Positions 59,436 through 64,000 of a DNA stretch of 64,000 bases are shown here, in pieces. Position 1 is the stretch's first letter. Every line of letters starts with the position of its first letter. Below the pieces are notes generated by a model, which was not told where the DNA came from, searched no databases, and worked only from the letters and a program-made list of their open reading frames with translations. This DNA is from Saccharopolyspora ipomoeae (GTDB taxonomy: Bacteria; Actinomycetota; Actinomycetes; Mycobacteriales; Pseudonocardiaceae): NCBI RefSeq assembly GCF_029952525.1, contig NZ_JASAOF010000002.1, positions 62,001-126,000 on the forward strand, given 5' to 3'. Position numbers and translations under genes: made by a program.

Positions 59436-60056
59436 ATGGCGCAGCGACCTCCCACGAGCGAGTCCAGCGCCCTCGCCGCGATGGTGCGGGCGCAGACGAC
59501 GGTGGACCACCCGGCGCCCGACGACCTCGCGGCCCACCTCGCGATGGTGCGCGACATGCGGGATCGGGAGGCGATCCGGGATCTCGCGCTGCTCTACACC
59601 CGCGCGGTCGACGACTACGACCTGGAAGCGCTCCTCGACCTGTTCACCGACGACGGCGTCTTCGAGCGGCGGGGCAAGGCCGCCGCCGGTCGCGAAGGAC
59701 TTCGCCAGGCCTACACCGAGGCGATGCGGGCCAACCGGACCATGGTGCACATCCCCGATTCCCACGTGGTTCAGCTGCTTCCCGGACGGCGGGCGACCGG
59801 ATGGGCGGCCGGCCACGCCGAGCTGGTGATCGAGTCCAGCACGGTGCTCGCCGCGTTCCGGTACGAGGACGACTACCGCTGCGTCGACGACCGCTGGCGC
59901 TTCGAGCGCCGCTCGCTGACCTTCAAGTACGCCGTCCCGGCCGACCAGCTCGCCGACGGCCTCGCCGGCTCGGAGCGGATGCGCTGGCCGGGTGGCCGGG
60001 CCACCGCCGCCGACTACCCGGAGAGCCTGCCCACCTGGGCCGAGTTCCACAGCTGA
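59436..60056 (+). CDS. SnoaL-like (NTF2-fold) protein
   Basis: 206 residues. The region REAIRDLALLYTRAVDDYDL begins the SnoaL_4 domain at about residue 43; FERRGKAAAGREGLRQAY and HIPDSHVVQL follow. About 40 extra residues precede the domain and a basic tail follows. It is the third NTF2-fold gene of the operon. Ketosteroid-isomerase-, dehydratase- or epoxide-hydrolase-like activity is possible; no reaction can be fixed. Confidence 0.82.
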   Translation: MAQRPPTSESSALAAMVRAQTTVDHPAPDDLAAHLAMVRDMRDREAIRDLALLYTRAVDDYDLEALLDLFTDDGVFERRGKAAAGREGLRQAYTEAMRANRTMVHIPDSHVVQLLPGRRATGWAAGHAELVIESSTVLAAFRYEDDYRCVDDRWRFERRSLTFKYAVPADQLADGLAGSERMRWPGGRATAADYPESLPTWAEFHS

Positions 60057-60115
60057 GGCGGTCCTCCCGGCGAATCCGGGTGCGCTGGACCGCGATCCAC
60101 AGAGAGGAGCATCTC

Positions 60116-60958
60116 GTGCAAGGACGGATGACGGGCAAGGTCGCGTTCATCACCGGTGCGGCACGGGGGCAGGGGCGCAGCCACGCGGTCCGCCTGGCCT
60201 CGGAGGGCGCCGACATCATCGCCGTCGACATCTGCGAAGACATCCGCACCGTGACGCCCTTCTACTCGCTGGCCACCGAGGACGACCTCGCTGAAACGGC
60301 GAAGGAGGTCAAGGCCCTCGGCCGCCGGGTGGTCGCCACGAAGGCCGACGTCCGAGACTTCGGCGCGCTCCAGAAGGCCTTCGACCACGGCGTCGCCGAG
60401 CTCGGACCGGTGCACACCGTCGTGGCCAACGCCGGGATCGCGACGGCGTTCCGCCAGACCTGGGAGCTCACCGCCGAGGAGTGGCGGGACATGATCGACG
60501 TGAACCTGACCGGTGTCCACCACACGGCCGCCGCGGCGATCCCCAGCATGATCGAAGCCGGCAACGGCGGTTCGATCGTGTTCACCAGCTCGATCGGCGG
60601 GTTCAAGGGCGTCCCGAACGTGGGGCACTACGTGGCGGCCAAGCACGGCATCGTGGGCCTGATGCGCACGCTCGCCAACGAGCTGGCACCGCACCACATC
60701 CGGGTGAACACCGTGCACCCGACCAACGTCAACACGACGATGATCCAGAACCCCGGGGTTTACGGGCTGTTCGCGCCGGATGATCCCGAACCCGGCCAGG
60801 ACAAGGCGATTCCCGGTTTCCTGTCGATGAACTCGATGCCGGTGCCGTGGGTGGAACCGGAGGACATCAGCAACGCGGTGCTGTACCTGGCCTCCGACGA
60901 GGCGCGCTACGTCACCGGCGCCACCCTGCCCGTGGACGCGGGGGCCTACGTCAAGTGA
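60116..60958 (+). CDS. mycofactocin-coupled SDR oxidoreductase
   Basis: 280 residues from GTG 60116 with GAGGAG upstream. TGAARGQGRSHAVRLASEGA, the insert EDDLAETAKEVKALGRRVV, VANAGIATAF, YVAAKHG and a long TNVNTTMIQN segment define the mycofactocin-coupled (carveol dehydrogenase-type) SDR subfamily, which keeps its nicotinamide bound. It would oxidise a secondary alcohol, for example on a ring. A second family member is at 62675. Confidence 0.91.
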   Translation: MQGRMTGKVAFITGAARGQGRSHAVRLASEGADIIAVDICEDIRTVTPFYSLATEDDLAETAKEVKALGRRVVATKADVRDFGALQKAFDHGVAELGPVHTVVANAGIATAFRQTWELTAEEWRDMIDVNLTGVHHTAAAAIPSMIEAGNGGSIVFTSSIGGFKGVPNVGHYVAAKHGIVGLMRTLANELAPHHIRVNTVHPTNVNTTMIQNPGVYGLFAPDDPEPGQDKAIPGFLSMNSMPVPWVEPEDISNAVLYLASDEARYVTGATLPVDAGAYVK

Positions 60959-61013
60959 GCGACCCGAGGTCGGGCGGTGCGCCGCGACCAGAGACGATCG
61001 GGGAGTCCGGCTC

Positions 61014-62699
61014 ATGACCGAACAGCAGGCAGGTTCCTACGACGTGGTCGTGCTCGGCACCGGGGCGGCCGGATTGGTCGCCGCCCTGGTGGCCGCGCAG
61101 TCCGGTGCTCGGGTGGGCCTGTTCGAGAAGGGCGACCGCGTGGGCGGCACGACCGCGCTGTCCAGCGGTGTGGCATGGCTTCCGGCCAATCCGCGCGCGG
61201 CGGAGGCCGGTATCGCGGACTCGGAGGAACAGGGACTCGGATACCTGGGTTCCCTGTCCCACGGCAAGATCCTCCCCGAGCTCGCCGAAGCTTTCGTGCG
61301 CACCGGACCGGAACTGGTGGAGTGGCTGGACTCGTCGACCCCGCTGAAGCTCCGGCTCGTACCCGGATTCCCGGACTACCACCCGGAGAACCCGGGCGGG
61401 AAGCCCGGAGGGGGCCGGTCGCTGGAGCCCGAGCTGTTCTCCTTCGACCGCCTTCCTGGCTGGGACGACCGCATCGTCGGCGTCACGCGCCCGATGCTGG
61501 TGGCGGAGACACCGATCGGCGGCGGCACCGGCGTTCTGGATCCGGAGGTAGAGCGGCGTCGGCACGAGCGGAAGCTCGAAGGTCTCGGCCGCGCGATGGT
61601 CGGGGCGTTGCTCCGGGGGTGTCTCGACCACGGGGTCTCTCCGGTGGTCGGGGCGCGGGCGCGGGAGCTGGTCTTCGAGCGCGGGCGGGCCAGCGGCGTG
61701 CGGTTCGAGGGGCCGGCCGGCCCCGCTGAGGTGCGCGCTGGATCGGTGGTCGTCGCCACCGGTGGCTTCGAGTCCGATCCGGCGCTGGTGCGGGACTTCC
61801 TGCGCGGGCCGATGAGCATGCCGCCAGGGGTGCCGACCAACAGCGGCGACGGCTTGCGGATGGCGATGCAGGCCGGCGCGATGCTGGGCAACATGAGCGA
61901 GGCATGGTGGGTCCCGGTCGTCGAGTTGCCCGACCGGCATCCCGACGGGCGTCCGGTCGTGAGCCTCGTGCTGCGCGAGCGCACGCTTCCCCGGTCCATC
62001 ATGGTGAATTCGAGGGGCCTGCGCTTCACCAACGAGGCCGCCAACTACAACGCGCTCGGCGGTGCGTTCCACCAGTTCGATCCCACGCGGTTCGACTACG
62101 TCAACCAGCCGTGCTGGCTGGTGTTCGACCACGAGCACGTGCGCCGCTACGGGGGATTCGGCGCGCCACCGGGCGGCCCCGCCGCCGACTGGATCGTCCG
62201 AGCCCCGAGCCTGGCCGAACTGGCCGAGCGAGTGGGCATCGATGGGGAGGCGCTCGCGGTCACGGTTCGGCGCTGGAACCGCCTGGCCGCCTCGGGGCAC
62301 GACGCCGACTTCGGCCGGGGCGACAGCGCGTACGACGGGTGGTGCGGCGACCGCGCCGCGTACCCGGGGCGTGCGGCGACGCTGGGCCCGCTGGACGCGG
62401 CGCCGTACTACGCCGTGCCGATCGTGGCCAGCGCGCTGGGCACCAAGGGAGGTCCGCGCACCACTGCGGATGGTGAGGTGCTCGACGTGCGCGGTTCGGT
62501 GATCCCCGGCCTGTTCGCGGCGGGCAACGCGATGGCCGGGCCGACGGGGATGGTGTACGGCGGCGCGGGCGGAACGCTCGGGCCCGCGCTGGTGTTCGGC
62601 TATCGCGCGGGCGGGAGGGCCGCCGAGGAGGCCGGTCGACGATCTGTGCGCAGGCACGAATCCGTGGAGGGAACATGGGAAAGTTCGACGGCAGAGTAG
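61014..62699 (+). CDS. FAD-binding dehydrogenase, 3-ketosteroid delta1-dehydrogenase (KstD)-like
   Basis: 561 residues. DVVVLGTGAAGLVAALVAA binds FAD, GDRVGGTTALSSGVAW is the typical KstD block, and VVVATGGFESDPALVRDFL, MVNSRGLRFTNEAANYN and LGTKGGPRTTADGEVLD complete the family set, ending in GMVYGGAGGTLGPALVFG. Such enzymes desaturate or reduce next to a ring ketone. It lies between two mycofactocin-type SDRs. Steroid is only one option; other cyclic enones fit. It overlaps the following gene by 25 bp. Confidence 0.88.
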   Translation: MTEQQAGSYDVVVLGTGAAGLVAALVAAQSGARVGLFEKGDRVGGTTALSSGVAWLPANPRAAEAGIADSEEQGLGYLGSLSHGKILPELAEAFVRTGPELVEWLDSSTPLKLRLVPGFPDYHPENPGGKPGGGRSLEPELFSFDRLPGWDDRIVGVTRPMLVAETPIGGGTGVLDPEVERRRHERKLEGLGRAMVGALLRGCLDHGVSPVVGARARELVFERGRASGVRFEGPAGPAEVRAGSVVVATGGFESDPALVRDFLRGPMSMPPGVPTNSGDGLRMAMQAGAMLGNMSEAWWVPVVELPDRHPDGRPVVSLVLRERTLPRSIMVNSRGLRFTNEAANYNALGGAFHQFDPTRFDYVNQPCWLVFDHEHVRRYGGFGAPPGGPAADWIVRAPSLAELAERVGIDGEALAVTVRRWNRLAASGHDADFGRGDSAYDGWCGDRAAYPGRAATLGPLDAAPYYAVPIVASALGTKGGPRTTADGEVLDVRGSVIPGLFAAGNAMAGPTGMVYGGAGGTLGPALVFGYRAGGRAAEEAGRRSVRRHESVEGTWESSTAE

Positions 62700-63511
62700 C
62701 GGTGATCACCGGTGCGGCCAGGGGGCAGGGGCGTTCGCACGCGCTGGCCTTCGCTCGCGAGGGTGCCGACGTCGCGATCTGCGACATCGCGGCGCAACTG
62801 GACAGCGTGCCGTACCCGATGTCGGCGCGAAGCGACCTGGACGAGACCGCGCGGCTGGTCACCGGCCTGGGCAGGCGTTGCCGGACCGCGACCGTCGACG
62901 TCCGCGATGCCGGGCAGGTCGCGTCGTTCGTCGAGCAGGCCCACGCGGAACTGGGCCGGATCGACTACTGCCTGGCCAACGCGGGGATCTTCACCTTCTC
63001 CACGATCGCGGACATGGACGATCGGATGTGGTCGGAGATGGTGGACACGAACCTCACCGGAGCCTTCCACACGATGCGCGCCGTCCTGCCGGTGATGACC
63101 GAGCAGGGCGCCGGGCGCATCGTGGCCACCTCGTCGATGGCGGGGAAGATGGGCTACCCGAACGTCGCGCACTACTCCGCGACCAAGTGGGGCCTGATCG
63201 GCCTGGTGAAGTCGCTCGCCCAGGAGGTCGCTTCGCTGGGGATCACGGTCAACGCGGTCTGCCCCACGGGGGTCGACACCACGATGATCCAGAACGAGGC
63301 GGCGTACAAGCTGTTCATGCCCGATGCCGAGCACCCCACGCGGGAAGAGGTCGCGCCCTTGTTCCAGGGCGTCAACGTGATGCCGGTGCCGTGGGTCGAA
63401 CCGGCCGACGTGTCGGCCGCGATGGTCTTCCTGTGCTCTGACGAGGCGCGCTACATCACCGGCGAGACGATCGCGGTCGCCGCGGGCGCGAACGCCGCGA
63501 ACGCGGGCTGA
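62675..63511 (+). CDS. mycofactocin-coupled SDR oxidoreductase
   Basis: 278 residues. TGAARGQGRSHALAFAREGA, the insert RSDLDETARLVTGLGRRC, LANAGIFTF, YSATKWG and TGVDTTMIQNEAAYK mark the same subfamily as the gene at 60116, and MPVPWVEPADVS is shared. Two such SDRs plus the NDMA-type dehydrogenase at 54068 give the operon three mycofactocin-type enzymes. Probably acts on alcohol/ketone pairs at different stages. Confidence 0.91.
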   Translation: MGKFDGRVAVITGAARGQGRSHALAFAREGADVAICDIAAQLDSVPYPMSARSDLDETARLVTGLGRRCRTATVDVRDAGQVASFVEQAHAELGRIDYCLANAGIFTFSTIADMDDRMWSEMVDTNLTGAFHTMRAVLPVMTEQGAGRIVATSSMAGKMGYPNVAHYSATKWGLIGLVKSLAQEVASLGITVNAVCPTGVDTTMIQNEAAYKLFMPDAEHPTREEVAPLFQGVNVMPVPWVEPADVSAAMVFLCSDEARYITGETIAVAAGANAANAG

Positions 63512-63558
63512 ACGGTGCGGGATCGTCGGCGGAGCGGTTCCACGACCACAAAACAATG

Positions 63559-63569
63559 ATGATGATTAC
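63559..63569. promoter_or_regulatory. AT-rich regulon box I
   Basis: ATGATGATTAC, identical over 11 bp to box D, 28 bp before the last flavoprotein gene. It suggests an internal promoter or a new unit continuing beyond the window. Confidence 0.6.
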
Positions 63570-63597
63570 TTCGAAATGGGCAGTGGAGCGTGCGGTT

Positions 63598-64000
63598 ATG
63601 GCAGACAGACCCGGAGCACGTCCGGCGGAGCCGGTGATCGTCGTGGGCGCGGGCCTGTCGGGGATCGCGACGGCGCTCGGCGCCGCCCTGCACGGGCGGC
63701 GCGTGGTGATCTTCGAATCGGCCGACGTCGTCGGCGGTGCCGCTGCGTTCTCCGGCGGTCAGGTCTGGTGCGGGGCGAACCACGTCGCTGAGCGGGAGGG
63801 CGTCGAGGACTCGCTGGAGCTCACCGAGCGCTACGTGCGCGCGATCGCGCACGCCGCGCCCGAGGTGCTGGACGAGCGGGCGATGCTGCGCTGGATCACC
63901 GCGGCGCCGAAGGCGATCCGGCACTGGGAGGACGTCGGGGCGATCCGCTGGAAGGTGATTCCCGAGCTCGCCGACTACCACAACGAAGCCGATGGCGCGT
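63598..64000 (+). CDS. FAD-dependent oxidoreductase (KstD/fumarate reductase family), C-terminus outside window
   Basis: ATG 63598 with GGAG upstream opens a frame that stays open to the window edge (134 codons). VIVVGAGLSGIATALGAA is the FAD-binding dinucleotide fold and ADVVGGAAAFSGGQVWCG the KstD/flavocytochrome c-type block, in the same place as in the gene at 61014. It is a second ring-desaturase-like flavoprotein of the cluster. The catalytic half is not visible. Confidence 0.83.
   Translation, partial: MADRPGARPAEPVIVVGAGLSGIATALGAALHGRRVVIFESADVVGGAAAFSGGQVWCGANHVAEREGVEDSLELTERYVRAIAHAAPEVLDERAMLRWITAAPKAIRHWEDVGAIRWKVIPELADYHNEADGA

Noticed and set aside
1..64000. tRNA, rRNA, insertion sequences, prophage or integrase genes
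   Set aside because: No such sequence or protein family could be recognised on either strand.

Overview
The DNA is very GC-rich with strong third-codon-position GC bias. It carries an actinomycete gene complement: FadE/FadD/EchA-type lipid catabolism, mycofactocin-type dehydrogenases, an F420/FMN PPOX protein, a single-chain biotin carboxylase and a bacterial terpene synthase. This suggests a Pseudonocardiaceae-like actinobacterium (for example Saccharopolyspora or a relative). That placement is inference; no rRNA or tRNA gene is visible. About 58 protein genes are supported, plus one small upstream ORF and one gene remnant.

Region 1 (1-11.7 kb) holds beta-oxidation modules: an adenosine deaminase homologue, an enoyl-CoA hydratase/thiolase pair, a two-domain FadE34-like acyl-CoA dehydrogenase, an MpaB/DUF2236 oxygenase divergent from a TetR gene, a second hydratase/thiolase pair, and a hydroxyacyl-CoA dehydrogenase-like SDR followed by another TetR gene. 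The same partly palindromic operator-like sequence lies before the first hydratase and twice in the thiolase/SDR divergent region, so these units may share a regulator. The intergenic stretch at 3.4-3.8 kb contains five copies of a GTTTTCATGAAAAC palindrome about 55 bp apart. Two further copies lie at 18.6-18.8 kb.

Region 2 (11.9-18.5 kb) looks like a terpenoid biosynthetic locus. It has a polyprenyl diphosphate synthase, a Tat-exported two-subunit molybdenum hydroxylase, a small single-domain class II cyclase-like protein (DTDC and a QW motif), and a class I terpene synthase overlapping it by 4 bp. Region 3 (18.8-26.6 kb) has a one-polypeptide acyl-CoA carboxylase, an acyl-CoA synthetase, a TetR regulator, an MHS-type transporter and an EthD protein.

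Region 4 (26.7 kb to the end) is a large catabolic cluster. It contains a ferredoxin and its reductase, a BadI/MenB-like hydrolase, hydratases, thiolase, three acyl-CoA dehydrogenases, two CoA ligases, a CoA transferase, a CitE-like lyase, MaoC hydratases, two aldehyde dehydrogenases, a KorAB 2-oxoacid oxidoreductase, a GntR/FadR regulator, an amidohydrolase, a Baeyer-Villiger-type monooxygenase, an alpha/beta hydrolase, a mycofactocin/NDMA-type alcohol dehydrogenase, two mycofactocin-type SDRs, three SnoaL/NTF2-fold proteins and two KstD-like flavoproteins. Nine AT-rich boxes with consensus ATRATGRTTA lie at its promoters and at the gntR start. They define a probable single regulon of roughly 35 kb.

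The gene content suggests a route for a cyclic alcohol or ketone (monoterpenoid, alicyclic or steroid-like): oxidation to a ketone, lactone formation and hydrolysis, oxidation to an acid, CoA activation, then beta-oxidation with a possible ring-opening step. The substrate is not determined by the sequence.
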